From Caenimonas sp. SL110 (lineage in GTDB: Bacteria; Pseudomonadota; Gammaproteobacteria; Burkholderiales; Burkholderiaceae_C): DNA of 64,000 nucleotides. Positions 17,439 to 26,133 of the stretch are shown here, one piece after another. Where the stretch lies: NCBI RefSeq assembly GCF_001044395.1, contig NZ_JANU01000013.1:365023-429022 (forward strand). The letters run 5' to 3'. A program made the position numbers and the translations under genes. The notes beneath the pieces were generated by a model. The model was not told where the DNA came from and ran no database searches. It was given only the letters and a program-made list of their open reading frames with translations. Each line of letters starts with the position of its first letter. The stretch's first letter is position 1.

Positions 17439-17647
17439 GGGCGGGGTGCCGGGTTGGCAGTGCCCGTCGGTGTGTTCGGCGCAGAAGCTGCAGCCGCCGG
17501 CCCCTGGGGATTGATGATCTGCGGCAGGGTGGCGCGACCTTGCGCGCTCTCACCGGTCGGCAGGAAGAGGGGACCTTTCTGGCCGCAAGCGGCGAGCATT
17601 GCGACCACAGCGGCAGCAAGGCCAACGCGCCGCAAGCGGGCGCTCAC
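17435..17647 (-). CDS. lptM: small lipoprotein LptM (YifL-type)
   Basis: Tiny outer-membrane lipoprotein of about 70 residues. Its family assists LptD assembly, the final lipopolysaccharide export step. The lipobox LAACGQKGPLFLP is diagnostic of the family, including the conserved GQKGPL after the lipidated Cys. The tail is Pro/Ala/Thr-rich. I chose the GTG at 17647 (MSARLRRVGLAAAV), which gives a normal n-region; an ATG at 17671 would add 8 residues and leave 12 bases to the divergent cyaY. Overlaps lysA by 4 bases. Confidence 0.85.
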   Translation of the reverse strand: MSARLRRVGLAAAVVAMLAACGQKGPLFLPTGESAQGRATLPQIINPQGPAAAASAPNTPTGTANPAPRP

Positions 17648-17683
17648 TAGAATTTGGGAAACATGGAGCATTGTGAAATTGTA

Positions 17684-18010
17684 ATGACCGACTCTGAATA
17701 CATGGATCGCGCCGAAGCGCTGCTGGCCCGCCTCGAAGCTGCGTGCGACCGGATCAATGACGAATCGGACGCCGATATCGACAACCAGCGGGTCGGTGGC
17801 ATGGTGACGATGACCTTTCCGAACGGCACGCAAATCATCGTGAACCTGCAAAAGCCGTTGCAGGAGGTGTGGATGGCCGCCCGGGCCGGCGGCTTTCACT
17901 ACAAGTTCGACGGCGCGAACTGGATGGACACCAAGGGCAATGGCGAGTTCTTTGCCAACCTCGCCCGCTATGCCAGCGAGCAGGCTGGATCGGAACTCGA
18001 CTTCGCTTGA
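17684..18010 (+). CDS. cyaY: iron-sulfur cluster assembly regulator CyaY (frataxin)
   Basis: Bacterial frataxin homologue of 108 residues that binds iron and modulates IscS activity. The acidic first helix ([23 protein letters not shown]) is the iron-binding ridge. [33 protein letters not shown] and the final [16 protein letters not shown] match the family sheet and last helix. I used the ATG at 17684 ([14 protein letters not shown]), the usual family start, rather than the upstream in-frame ATG at 17654, which would overlap lptM. Divergent from lptM and convergent with mrcA, with a REPIN-like element after its stop. Confidence 0.93.
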   Translation: MTDSEYMDRAEALLARLEAACDRINDESDADIDNQRVGGMVTMTFPNGTQIIVNLQKPLQEVWMAARAGGFHYKFDGANWMDTKGNGEFFANLARYASEQAGSELDFA

Positions 18011-18036
18011 TCAAGGCGCCTCACGGCTGTTCGGCT

Positions 18037-18122
18037 GTCATGCCGGACCCCGATCCGGCATCCACCGCGAAGCGGACGCGGCGCTTGATCAACGATGGAT
18101 TGCGGATCAAGTCCGCAATGAC
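18037..18122. repeat. REPIN-like pair of extragenic palindromes
   Basis: Two short palindromes face each other in the gap between convergent cyaY and mrcA. One is TGCCGGACCCCGATCCGGCA (18041-18060). The other pairs ATTGCGGA (18099-18106) with TCCGCAAT (18112-18119). The whole element opens with GTCAT and closes with ATGAC, so the two units are in inverted orientation, as in REPINs. Such elements are widespread, intergenic and mobilised by RAYT transposases. It could also block read-through between the two genes. Confidence 0.65.
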
Positions 18123-18127
18123 TGCCT

Positions 18128-20629
18128 TTAGTTCCTGAACAGATCGAGGATGCTCTTGCGCTCGTCCGTTGGCGACGTGGGCGGGCGGCTCGGCGGCAGG
18201 CCATCGGAATTCATGAGGCTCTTGTCCTGGGGGGCCGCTGGCGCCCCAGGCACCCCAGGCGATGCAGGCGCTCCGTTCGGGGCGGCAGGCGCCGCGCCCT
18301 CCACGGACGCGCCGCCCAGGCTGCTCACACCGCCGCCACGCGCGTATTCCTCGTAGTACCACTCGCCGCCCATGTTGACGACGCCCTCGGGGGCAGTCGG
18401 CTCCATCACGGCCACGCCCTTGAGCGCAGTCTCCATGAAGGTGATCCAGACCGGCAGGCTCAGGCCACCTCCGGTCTCCCGGTCTCCCAGGGATCGCGGC
18501 GTGTCGTAGCCCATCCAGACCACGGCGGCAATGGTTGGCTGGTAGCCAGCGAACCAGGTGTCGATGGAGTCGTTGGTCGTGCCGGTCTTGCCGTACAGGT
18601 CCACCCGCTTGAGCGTGGCTTGCGCCCGCGCAGCCGTGCCGGACCGTGTGATCTCCTGCAGCAGCCGGCTCATGATGAAGGCGTTGCGGGCGTCGATGGC
18701 GCGCACGGATTCATTGGGCAGCGGCGGCTGGCTTTCGACGATGGCCTTGCCGCGCTGGTCTGTGATCTTGGTGATGAGCCAGGGGTTCACGCGGTAGCCG
18801 CCGTTGGCAAAGACGGCATAGGCCGTGGCCATCTGCATGGGCGTGACGGCGCCGGCACCCAGCGCCATGGTGAGGTAGGGCGGATGCTTGTCGGCATCGA
18901 AGCCGAACCGGCTGATCCAGTCCTGGGCGTTCTGGGTGCCGACCGCCTGCAGGACCCGGATCGACACCATGTTCTTGGATTTGGCCAGCGCGGTGTGCAG
19001 CTGCATAGGCCCCTCGAACTTGCCGTCGTAGTTCTTGGGCTCCCAGGGTTGTCCGCCCGTCACGCCGGCGTCGAAGAACAGCGGCGCGTCGTTGACGACC
19101 GTTGAGGGCGTGAAGCCCTTTTCAAGCGCTGCGGAGTAAATGAAAGGTTTGAACGACGAGCCCGGCTGCCGCCAGGCCTGCGTCACGTGGTTGAACTTGT
19201 TCTTGTTGAAGTCGAACCCGCCGACCAAAGCCCGAATCGCGCCGTCTCGCGGGTCGAGCGCGACAAATGCGCCTTCCACCTCGGGCAGTTGCGTGATTTC
19301 CCAGGTGCCCTTGGGCGTCTTGACGACCCGGACCACCGCGCCGCGCCGCAGCTTGATCTTGGGGGGCGCCTTATCGGACAGCCCGGATTGCGCGGGGCGA
19401 AGGCCCTCGCCGGTGATTTCGATCCGGTCGCTGTTCAGGCGCACGGCGATGATCCGTTTGGGCGTGGCTTCCAGCACCACCGCAGACACGACATCGCCAT
19501 TGTCCGGGTGCTCGGCCAGCGCATCGTCGATGGCTTCCTCGGCCTCTTTGGAGCCCTCGGGCAGGTCGATGAATTCTTCCGGGCCGCGGTAGATCTGCCG
19601 GCGCTCGTAGTCCATGATGCCCTTGCGCAGCGCCTTGTACGCCACGTCCTGCTCTTCGGCCTTGACGGTGGTGAAGACGTTCAGCCCGCGGGTGTAGGCC
19701 TCATCGCCGTACTGGGCATAAACCAGCTGGCGCACGGTCTCGGCGATGTACTCGGCGTGAACCTTGGTGTTGTCCATGCCCGAGCGGATCTTCAGTTCCT
19801 GCTTCTTGGCTTCGATCGCTTCCTCGGCCGTGATGTAGCCGTTTTCCTGCATGCGCTCGATGATGTAGAGCTGCCGCGCCCGAGCCCGGGTGGGGTTGCT
19901 GATGGGGTTGTAGGCAGACGGCGCCTTGGGCAGGCCTGCCAGCATGGCGGCCTCTGCAATGGTCAGGTCTTTCATCGCCTTGCCGTAATAGGCATCGGCT
20001 GCAGCCGCAAACCCGTAGGCCCGGTTGCCCAGAAAGATCTGGTTCATGTAGATCTCCAGGATCTGGTCCTTGCTGAGCGCGTGCTCGAGCTTGAAGGTCA
20101 GCAGCACCTCATACAACTTGCGGGTGAAGGTCTTTTCGGACGAAAGGTAAACATTTCGTGCCACCTGCATGGTGATGGTGGAGGCGCCCTGGCTCTTCAC
20201 GCGACCCAGGTTGGCCAGCGCTGCCCGCAAGAGGCCCCGGTAGTCCACGCCACCGTGCGAATAGAACCGAGAGTCCTCGATGGCCAGAACCGCGTCTTTC
20301 ATGACCTTGGGAATCTGGGCGATAGGCGTGAGGTTGCGGCGCTCTTCGCCGAATTCGCCGATCAGCACGCCCTCGGCCGAAAAGACCCGCAGGGGCAGCT
20401 TGGGCCGGTAATCGGACAGGTCGGAGATATCGGGAAGATTCGGATACGCGACGGCCAGGGCGACGCCGATGATGATGGCAATCGACGACCCAGCCGCAAG
20501 CGCGAGCCCGCCGGTCCACAGCATCAGGCGCAGCAGTACGCGTTTCCAGCCGGTCAATGGCGCGCGGGGCGGGCGGGAGCGAGGCTTGGGATTCGACGCG
20601 CCGGTCTCATCGGAGGATTCAGGAGGCAT
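18128..20629 (-). CDS. mrcA: penicillin-binding protein 1A (bifunctional transglycosylase/transpeptidase)
   Basis: Class A PBP of 833 residues that polymerises and cross-links peptidoglycan at the inner membrane. A Pro-rich cytoplasmic tail precedes one membrane helix (about 36-62). The GT51 domain has catalytic Glu118 in EDSRFYSHGG plus GASTITMQVARN and EIYMNQIFLG. An OB-like insertion follows. The transpeptidase has the active-site serine in SSFKP (near 490), SKN, and KTGTT (near 680). The C-terminus has an unusually Ala/Pro/Gly-rich extension of about 70 residues. The gene is divergent from pilM, the classical mrcA-pilM arrangement. Confidence 0.96.
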   Translation of the reverse strand: MPPESSDETGASNPKPRSRPPRAPLTGWKRVLLRLMLWTGGLALAAGSSIAIIIGVALAVAYPNLPDISDLSDYRPKLPLRVFSAEGVLIGEFGEERRNLTPIAQIPKVMKDAVLAIEDSRFYSHGGVDYRGLLRAALANLGRVKSQGASTITMQVARNVYLSSEKTFTRKLYEVLLTFKLEHALSKDQILEIYMNQIFLGNRAYGFAAAADAYYGKAMKDLTIAEAAMLAGLPKAPSAYNPISNPTRARARQLYIIERMQENGYITAEEAIEAKKQELKIRSGMDNTKVHAEYIAETVRQLVYAQYGDEAYTRGLNVFTTVKAEEQDVAYKALRKGIMDYERRQIYRGPEEFIDLPEGSKEAEEAIDDALAEHPDNGDVVSAVVLEATPKRIIAVRLNSDRIEITGEGLRPAQSGLSDKAPPKIKLRRGAVVRVVKTPKGTWEITQLPEVEGAFVALDPRDGAIRALVGGFDFNKNKFNHVTQAWRQPGSSFKPFIYSAALEKGFTPSTVVNDAPLFFDAGVTGGQPWEPKNYDGKFEGPMQLHTALAKSKNMVSIRVLQAVGTQNAQDWISRFGFDADKHPPYLTMALGAGAVTPMQMATAYAVFANGGYRVNPWLITKITDQRGKAIVESQPPLPNESVRAIDARNAFIMSRLLQEITRSGTAARAQATLKRVDLYGKTGTTNDSIDTWFAGYQPTIAAVVWMGYDTPRSLGDRETGGGLSLPVWITFMETALKGVAVMEPTAPEGVVNMGGEWYYEEYARGGGVSSLGGASVEGAAPAAPNGAPASPGVPGAPAAPQDKSLMNSDGLPPSRPPTSPTDERKSILDLFRN

Positions 20630-20837
20630 TGGGGTTCCAGGAAGCGTCGCTGGCGACCATTATAAAAATGAGACAGAGGGGCGCACTGCTTTCTTGCGGA
20701 CCGCTCTTCAAGGGATTCCGTGGCAGCGCAAGCCGTCTCTTGTTGCGACGTGTCCGGCGCCTGCTTCGGGCGAAGTATCGCAGGTCAGCACGTCTTTTTT
20801 TGGCAACGCTGCGAGGGGGTCAAAACGGAAAATTCCT

Positions 20838-20866
20838 TTGCGGGACAAGGACGTTACTGCTAGCAT
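20838..20866 (+). promoter_or_regulatory. candidate sigma-70 promoter for pilMNOPQ
   Basis: TTGCGG (20838-20843), a 17-base spacer and TAGCAT (20861-20866), ending 56 bases before the pilM start. It sits in the 293-base mrcA-pilM intergenic region, the only noncoding space before the pil genes. The rest of that region shows no other feature I can support. Confidence 0.35.
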
Positions 20867-20922
20867 TGAAGTGAAATCTTAAGTTTGTTACGCCTTCATG
20901 CACGGCGTTACAGGAGACCTAA

Positions 20923-22002
20923 TTGAGCGCCTTGAGTTCGTTGTTTAGCCGGCAGCCGGCGCCCTTGCTGGGCTTGGACATCAGCTCATCCAGCGTCAAG
21001 CTGGTCGAGTTGTCCCGCGACAAGGAGGGAACCCTCATCCTTGAACGCTGCGCCATTGAGCCGCTCGAACGCGGCTGGATCACCGACGGCAACGTCGAGA
21101 AGTTCGAGGAAGTGGCCGAGGCCATGCGCCGCGTCGTCAAAAAGAGCGGCACACGCACCCGAAATGTTGCGATGGCGTTGCCGCCGTCAGCGGTCATCAC
21201 CAAGAAGATCGTGCTGCCCGGCGGCCTGAGCGAGCAGGAGCTCGAAGTCCAGGTCGAGGCCGAAGCCAACCAGTACATCCCGTTTTCCCTTGATGAGGTC
21301 AGCCTCGACTTTTGCGTCGTCGGGCCCAGCACCAGCTCGCAAGGCGATGTTGAAGTGCTCATCGCCGCTTCCCGCAAGGAAAAAGTGCAGGACCGCCAGG
21401 GTCTGGCCGAGGCGGCGGGCCTCAAGCCCATGATCATCGATGTGGAGTCCTATTCATCGCGGCTCGCTGCCGGCCGCCTGATCCAGGCACTGCCCAACCA
21501 GGGCGTGGACACCATGGTGGCGCTGTTTGAAGTCGGCGCCTTCACCACCAGCATGCAGGTCATCCGTAACGACGAAGTGCTTTACGACCGCGACCAGGCC
21601 TTCGGCGGTGCCCAGCTCACCCAGCTCATCGTGCGCCAGTACGGGTTTTCTCCCGAAGAGGCCGAGGGCAAGAAGCGAAACGGCGACCTGCCCGAAGACT
21701 ACGACAGCGGCGTGCTCAAGCCGTTTGTTGAAGGCATGGCCCAGGAAGTCGCCCGCGCCCTGCAGTTCTTCTTCACGAGCACACCGCACAACCGGGTGGA
21801 CTACATCATGCTGGCCGGCGGCTCGGCAGCACTGCCCGGCCTGACCGACGCGGTCACCATGCAGACATCTTTCCCGTGCAATCTGGCCAACCCCTTCGAA
21901 GGCATGAAGGTCGGCGATGGCGTGCGCGAAAAGAAGATGCGGCGTGAAGCGCCTTCCTACCTCACATCGTGCGGCCTGGCCATGCGGAGGTTCCTGCAGT
22001 GA
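20923..22002 (+). CDS. pilM: type IV pilus inner-membrane platform protein PilM
   Basis: Cytoplasmic actin-like ATP-binding protein of the pilus alignment complex; it binds the N-terminus of PilN. The 359 residues have the FtsA/actin fold signatures LGLDISSSSVKLVEL (phosphate 1), a Gly-containing central block (ALFEVGAFTTSMQV) and MLAGGSAALPGL (adenosine loop). The start is TTG with AGGAG seven bases upstream (20912-20916). The pilN start overlaps its stop (GTGA). First gene of the five-gene pilMNOPQ operon. Confidence 0.95.
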   Translation: MSALSSLFSRQPAPLLGLDISSSSVKLVELSRDKEGTLILERCAIEPLERGWITDGNVEKFEEVAEAMRRVVKKSGTRTRNVAMALPPSAVITKKIVLPGGLSEQELEVQVEAEANQYIPFSLDEVSLDFCVVGPSTSSQGDVEVLIAASRKEKVQDRQGLAEAAGLKPMIIDVESYSSRLAAGRLIQALPNQGVDTMVALFEVGAFTTSMQVIRNDEVLYDRDQAFGGAQLTQLIVRQYGFSPEEAEGKKRNGDLPEDYDSGVLKPFVEGMAQEVARALQFFFTSTPHNRVDYIMLAGGSAALPGLTDAVTMQTSFPCNLANPFEGMKVGDGVREKKMRREAPSYLTSCGLAMRRFLQ

Positions 22003-22775
22003 TCCTGATCAACCTACTCCCGCACCGCGAGGCGGCCCGCAAGCGCCGGCGCGAAGCGTTTTATGCCGCGCTAGGCGCGTCTGCCGTGGCCGGTGGCGTG
22101 ATCGCAGGCGCGATCTACCTCTGGTACGCAGCGCAGATCTCCGGCCAGCAAAACCGCAACCTGACCTTGCAGACCGAAATCAAGCGGCTCGAAGCCCAGA
22201 TCAAGGACATTGCCAACCTGCAGGCCGAAATCGCTGCCCTTCGCGCGCGCCAGCAGGCGGTGGAAGATCTTCAGGCAGACCGCAACATGCCGGTTCACCT
22301 GCTCAACGAACTGGTGGGCCAGCTGCCCGACGGCGTATACGTCACCAGCGTCAAGCAGGAGAACCAGATCGTCACCATCCAGGGCATGGCCCAGTCCAAC
22401 GAGCGCGTCTCGGAACTGCTGCGCAACCTGGGCAACAAGAGCGCCTGGCTCACAAGACCTGACCTCATTGAAATTACTGCCGCCAGCGTGGCCCTCAGTC
22501 CTCGCGAGAACCGCCGCGTATCGGCGTTCACCATGCGCGCAAGACTGCTGCGCTCCAGCGAGGCTGCCAAGGCCGGTGCGCCGGCCAGTGGCGCTTCTGG
22601 CGCAGCGCCGGCTGTTGCAGGGGGCCCCGGCTTCGCCGCTTCGGGTGCGATTGCAGCCGCTCCGTCAGCGCCGGTTGTCGGCGTGCCTGTCGCTGCACCT
22701 GTCGCTGTGACCCCTCCTGTGGCAGCAGCTTCTGCCCGGCCCGCGGCAGGTAGTTCCGCACCCGTCAAACCCTGA
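21999..22775 (+). CDS. pilN: type IV pilus assembly protein PilN
   Basis: Inner-membrane subunit of the PilMNOP complex. The start is GTG at 21999, overlapping the pilM stop, which restores the invariant N-terminus MILINLLPHRE that docks into PilM. One transmembrane helix at about 23-44 is followed by a coiled coil (ISGQQNRNLTLQTEIKRLEAQIKDI) and a ferredoxin-like periplasmic domain. At 258 residues it is longer than typical because of an Ala/Pro/Val-rich low-complexity tail of about 60 residues after VSAFTMRARLL. Confidence 0.93.
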   Translation: MILINLLPHREAARKRRREAFYAALGASAVAGGVIAGAIYLWYAAQISGQQNRNLTLQTEIKRLEAQIKDIANLQAEIAALRARQQAVEDLQADRNMPVHLLNELVGQLPDGVYVTSVKQENQIVTIQGMAQSNERVSELLRNLGNKSAWLTRPDLIEITAASVALSPRENRRVSAFTMRARLLRSSEAAKAGAPASGASGAAPAVAGGPGFAASGAIAAAPSAPVVGVPVAAPVAVTPPVAAASARPAAGSSAPVKP

Positions 22776-22780
22776 TCGCC

Positions 22781-23458
22781 ATGGCCACCAAACAGGTACC
22801 CAAGATCGATACCGCTGCCATGCAGCAGGCGCTTGTTCGCCAGTTCCGCGGCCTGAGCCCGGACGATCCTTCGTCGTGGCCGCTGCTTCCACGCGCGCTT
22901 CTTTGCCTTGCACTGATGTCGCTGATCGTCGGCGCACTGTGGTTCGCGTGGCTGAGCGGCGTCAATGACGAACTCGACGCCGAGCGAGCCAAGGAAGTGG
23001 CGCTGCGGGCGGACTACCAGAAGAAGCTGACCGAAGCCGTGAACCTCGAAGCGCTTCGCAAGCAGCGCGAGCAGGTCCAGCAGTACGTGACCCAGCTTGA
23101 AAAGCAGTTGCCCAGCAAGGCCGAAATGGACGCGCTGTTGTCCGACATCAACCAGGCGGGCCTGGGCCGCAGCCTGGCCTTCGACCTGTTTCGCCCGGGC
23201 AGCGTGAGCGTCAAGGAATATTACGCAGAGCTTCCGATCGCATTGCGCGTGACGGGCCGCTTCCATGATGTCGGCTCCTTTGCGTCCGACATCGCCAATC
23301 TCTCGCGCATCGTTACCCTGAACAACTTGAGCGTGGTTCCCGGCAGGGATGGGACGCTGGTCATGGATGCAACCGCCAAGACCTTCCGCTATCTCGACCA
23401 GGATGAGGTCGCCGCGCAGCGCAAGGCAGCGCCAGCCCCGGGAGCGCCGAAGAAATGA
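22781..23458 (+). CDS. pilO: type IV pilus assembly protein PilO
   Basis: Inner-membrane partner of PilN, 225 residues. The cytoplasmic N-terminus is followed by one membrane helix (LCLALMSLIVGALWFAWLSG). A periplasmic coiled coil comes next (LDAERAKEVALRADYQKKLTEAVNLEALRKQREQ reads as heptads), then the ferredoxin-like core with PIALRVTGRFHDVGSFASDIANLSRIVTLNNL. The start ATG follows pilN by 5 bases and the stop overlaps pilP (ATGA). Confidence 0.93.
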   Translation: MATKQVPKIDTAAMQQALVRQFRGLSPDDPSSWPLLPRALLCLALMSLIVGALWFAWLSGVNDELDAERAKEVALRADYQKKLTEAVNLEALRKQREQVQQYVTQLEKQLPSKAEMDALLSDINQAGLGRSLAFDLFRPGSVSVKEYYAELPIALRVTGRFHDVGSFASDIANLSRIVTLNNLSVVPGRDGTLVMDATAKTFRYLDQDEVAAQRKAAPAPGAPKK

Positions 23459-23997
23459 GCACCATCCGAATCACGGCCGCGCTAGCGCTGGCCCTCGCGG
23501 TCGCCGGGTGCGGATCTTCCGGTCAGGAAGAACTGCAGGAATGGATGAACCAGCAGCGCGCCTTGACCAAGCCGCGCGTGCAACCCATTCCCGAGCCCAA
23601 GAAATTCACACCCCAGGCGTACACGCAGGAAGCGGCGACCGATCCCTTCAGCAACCAGAAGCTCACGCAGGCACTCAAGCGTGAATCGGCGCAGTCCACG
23701 TCCAACGCTGCGCTGGTCGCGCCGGAACTGGCCCGCCGCAAGGAGCCGCTTGAAGCCTTCCCGCTGGATGCGATGTCCATGGTCGGCACCCTCATGAAGG
23801 AAGGCCTGCCGGTTGCGCTCGTGAAGGTCGACAACCTGCTGTACCAGGTGCGCCCGGGCAATTACCTGGGCCAGAACTACGGAAAGATCGTGAAAGTGGG
23901 CGAAACCGAGGTGACGCTGCGCGAAATCGTGCAGGACGCCGCGGGTGAATGGATAGAGCGCACAGCGACACTGCAATTGCAAGAGAGGTCGAAATGA
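23455..23997 (+). CDS. pilP: type IV pilus lipoprotein PilP
   Basis: Periplasmic lipoprotein of 180 residues linking PilNO to the PilQ secretin. The lipobox is LAVAGCGSS. A disordered linker precedes the beta-sandwich HR-like domain, with LEAFPLDAMSMVGTLMKEGLPVALVKVDNLLYQVRPGNYLGQNYGKI, the family's signature. Overlaps pilO by 4 bases; its last codon runs into the pilQ start (ATGA). Confidence 0.94.
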   Translation: MSTIRITAALALALAVAGCGSSGQEELQEWMNQQRALTKPRVQPIPEPKKFTPQAYTQEAATDPFSNQKLTQALKRESAQSTSNAALVAPELARRKEPLEAFPLDAMSMVGTLMKEGLPVALVKVDNLLYQVRPGNYLGQNYGKIVKVGETEVTLREIVQDAAGEWIERTATLQLQERSK

Positions 23998-26105
23998 ACA
24001 AGAACCGGAACCAGTGGCAACGGGCGATCGCGGTAGCGGGATTGCTTCTCGCCGCCAGCGGGGCCTGGGCCCAGACGGTGGTCGAAGCCGTGACCAGCTC
24101 CATCCAGGGCGGTGTGGAAGTTGTGAGGATCGATTTCTCGCAGCCGCTGCAGGCGGTCCCTGCGGGCTTCGCTATCCAGGCGCCGGCGAGAGTCGCGCTC
24201 GACATTCCCAATGCCACCAACGGCATGGGTCGATCTACTGTCGAAATCAACCAGGGCAATGTGCGTTCGGTCAACGTGGTGCAGTCGGGTGACCGCACAC
24301 GCGTCGTGCTGAACCTGAAAACCGCAGCGACCTATCGCGCGCAGCTGCAGGGCAAGTCGCTGCTGGTGGTGCTCGACGGCACCGCCACGGCCAGCCCCGC
24401 CCCTGCGGCGCAGCCGGCCTTCGCCGAAAGCCGCAACGCCGAAACACAGCCGATCCGTGACCTCGACTTCCGCCGTGGCACCGACAGCTCGGGCCGCGTG
24501 ATCGTCGCACTGCCGAACAACCAGGTGGGTGTGGACATTCGCCAGCAAGGCCAGAGCCTGGTGGTCGAATTCCTGAAGTCGACGCTGCCCGAGGGCCTGC
24601 GCCGCCGCCTGGACGTGTCGGACTTCGGCACGCCCGTGCAATCGGTCACCACCTTCCAGCAGGGCGACCGGGTTCGCGTGGTCATCGAGCCGCGCGGTGC
24701 CTGGGAACATTCGGCCTACCAGAGCGACAACCAGTTCGTGGTTGAAGTGCGCCAGGTCAAGGTCGATCCCGGCAAGCTGACGCAGGGCGTCGGCTTCAAT
24801 GGTGAAAAGCTGTCGCTGAACTTCCAGAACATCGAAGTGCGTTCGTTGCTGCAGGTGATCGCCGATTTCACCAACTTCAACATCGTGACGTCCGACTCTG
24901 TGACCGGTTCCGTCACGCTGCGCCTGAAAGATGTGCCGTGGGACCAGGCACTCGATATCGTGCTGCAGGCCAAGGGCCTGGGCATGCGCAAGCAGGGCAA
25001 CGTGATCTGGATCGCACCCAAGGATGAAATCGCTGCCAAGGAAAAGCTCGATCTCGAATCGCGTGTTGCCATCCAGAGCCTGGAGCCGGTGCGCACGCAA
25101 TCGTTCCAGCTCAATTACACGAAGGCCGCGGACATCGCAGCGCAGATCACGGCCGGCACAGGCGCCGCACGGATCCTGAGCACACGAGGCAGCGTCATCG
25201 CCGAGCCACGCACCAACCAGATCTTTGTCACCGACATTTCGGCGCGGCTGGAGGCTGTGCAGGAACTGATCGGCAAGCTCGACATCGCCGTGCGGCAGGT
25301 GCTGATCGAAGCGCGCATCGTCGAAGCCTCGGACACGTTCGGCAAGTCGCTGGGTGTGCGCCTGGGCGGCAGTGACCTGCGCGGCTTGCGCGGGGGCGAT
25401 GCAGGCTACGGTGTGGGCGGTGGAAACCGCATCGCGCTGGGCGGAACCTACAACGCGGTGAGCGGAACCACAGGCGAGAGTTCGGCGACGCTGGACACCA
25501 ACAACACGACATTCGTGAACCTGCCGGCAGCGGGACAAGGCGGCTTCAGCGCATCGAGCTTTGCCATCTCGCTTTTCAGCTCGGCGGCCAACCGCTTCCT
25601 GAACCTGGAGCTGTCTGCGCTTGAAGCCGACGGCAAGGGGCGGCTGGTTTCCAGCCCGCGCATCGTGACGGCCGACCAGACCAAGGCAATCATCGAGCAG
25701 GGTACGGAATTTCCTTACCAGCAAGCAACATCCAGTGGCGCAACATCGGTATCTTTCCGCAAGGCCACGCTCAAACTTGAAGTGACACCTCAGATCACTC
25801 CCGAGGGAAATATCATTCTCGACTTGGACGTGAGCAAGGACAGCCGTGGTGAAACAACAGCGGCGGGCATTGCGATCAATACCAAGCACATCAAGACCCA
25901 GGTGCTCGTCGAAAACGGCGGCACGGTGGTGATTGGCGGCATTTTCGAGCTGACCGAATCCGAGACCGAAGCCAAGGTGCCGTTGCTGGGTGACATCCCG
26001 GTTCTGGGCAACGCGTTCAAGTCGAAGTCGCGCACCTCGAACAAGCAGGAAATGCTGGTATTCATCACGCCAAAAATGATTGCGGACCGCACGGCCGGCC
26101 GCTAA
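23994..26105 (+). CDS. pilQ: type IV pilus secretin PilQ
   Basis: Outer-membrane secretin through which the pilus passes, 703 residues from the ATG at 23994. Signal peptide ends ASGAWAQT. Two AMIN domains (peptidoglycan-binding, for example VVRIDFSQPLQAVPAGF and later RDLDFRRGTDSSGRVIVALP) come first. The STN/N0 domain follows (ISLNFQNIEVRSLLQVIADFTNFNIV-type block), then an N1 domain. The C-terminal secretin core has VLIEARIVEASDTFGKSLGV and the GTEFPYQ and VENGGTVVIGGIF motifs. Nearly contiguous with pilP. The usual next gene, aroK, is displaced by an Ig-like lipoprotein gene. Confidence 0.96.
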   Translation: MNKNRNQWQRAIAVAGLLLAASGAWAQTVVEAVTSSIQGGVEVVRIDFSQPLQAVPAGFAIQAPARVALDIPNATNGMGRSTVEINQGNVRSVNVVQSGDRTRVVLNLKTAATYRAQLQGKSLLVVLDGTATASPAPAAQPAFAESRNAETQPIRDLDFRRGTDSSGRVIVALPNNQVGVDIRQQGQSLVVEFLKSTLPEGLRRRLDVSDFGTPVQSVTTFQQGDRVRVVIEPRGAWEHSAYQSDNQFVVEVRQVKVDPGKLTQGVGFNGEKLSLNFQNIEVRSLLQVIADFTNFNIVTSDSVTGSVTLRLKDVPWDQALDIVLQAKGLGMRKQGNVIWIAPKDEIAAKEKLDLESRVAIQSLEPVRTQSFQLNYTKAADIAAQITAGTGAARILSTRGSVIAEPRTNQIFVTDISARLEAVQELIGKLDIAVRQVLIEARIVEASDTFGKSLGVRLGGSDLRGLRGGDAGYGVGGGNRIALGGTYNAVSGTTGESSATLDTNNTTFVNLPAAGQGGFSASSFAISLFSSAANRFLNLELSALEADGKGRLVSSPRIVTADQTKAIIEQGTEFPYQQATSSGATSVSFRKATLKLEVTPQITPEGNIILDLDVSKDSRGETTAAGIAINTKHIKTQVLVENGGTVVIGGIFELTESETEAKVPLLGDIPVLGNAFKSKSRTSNKQEMLVFITPKMIADRTAGR

Positions 26106-26133
26106 TACAAACCAGGAAGAGGAAGTAACCGAA

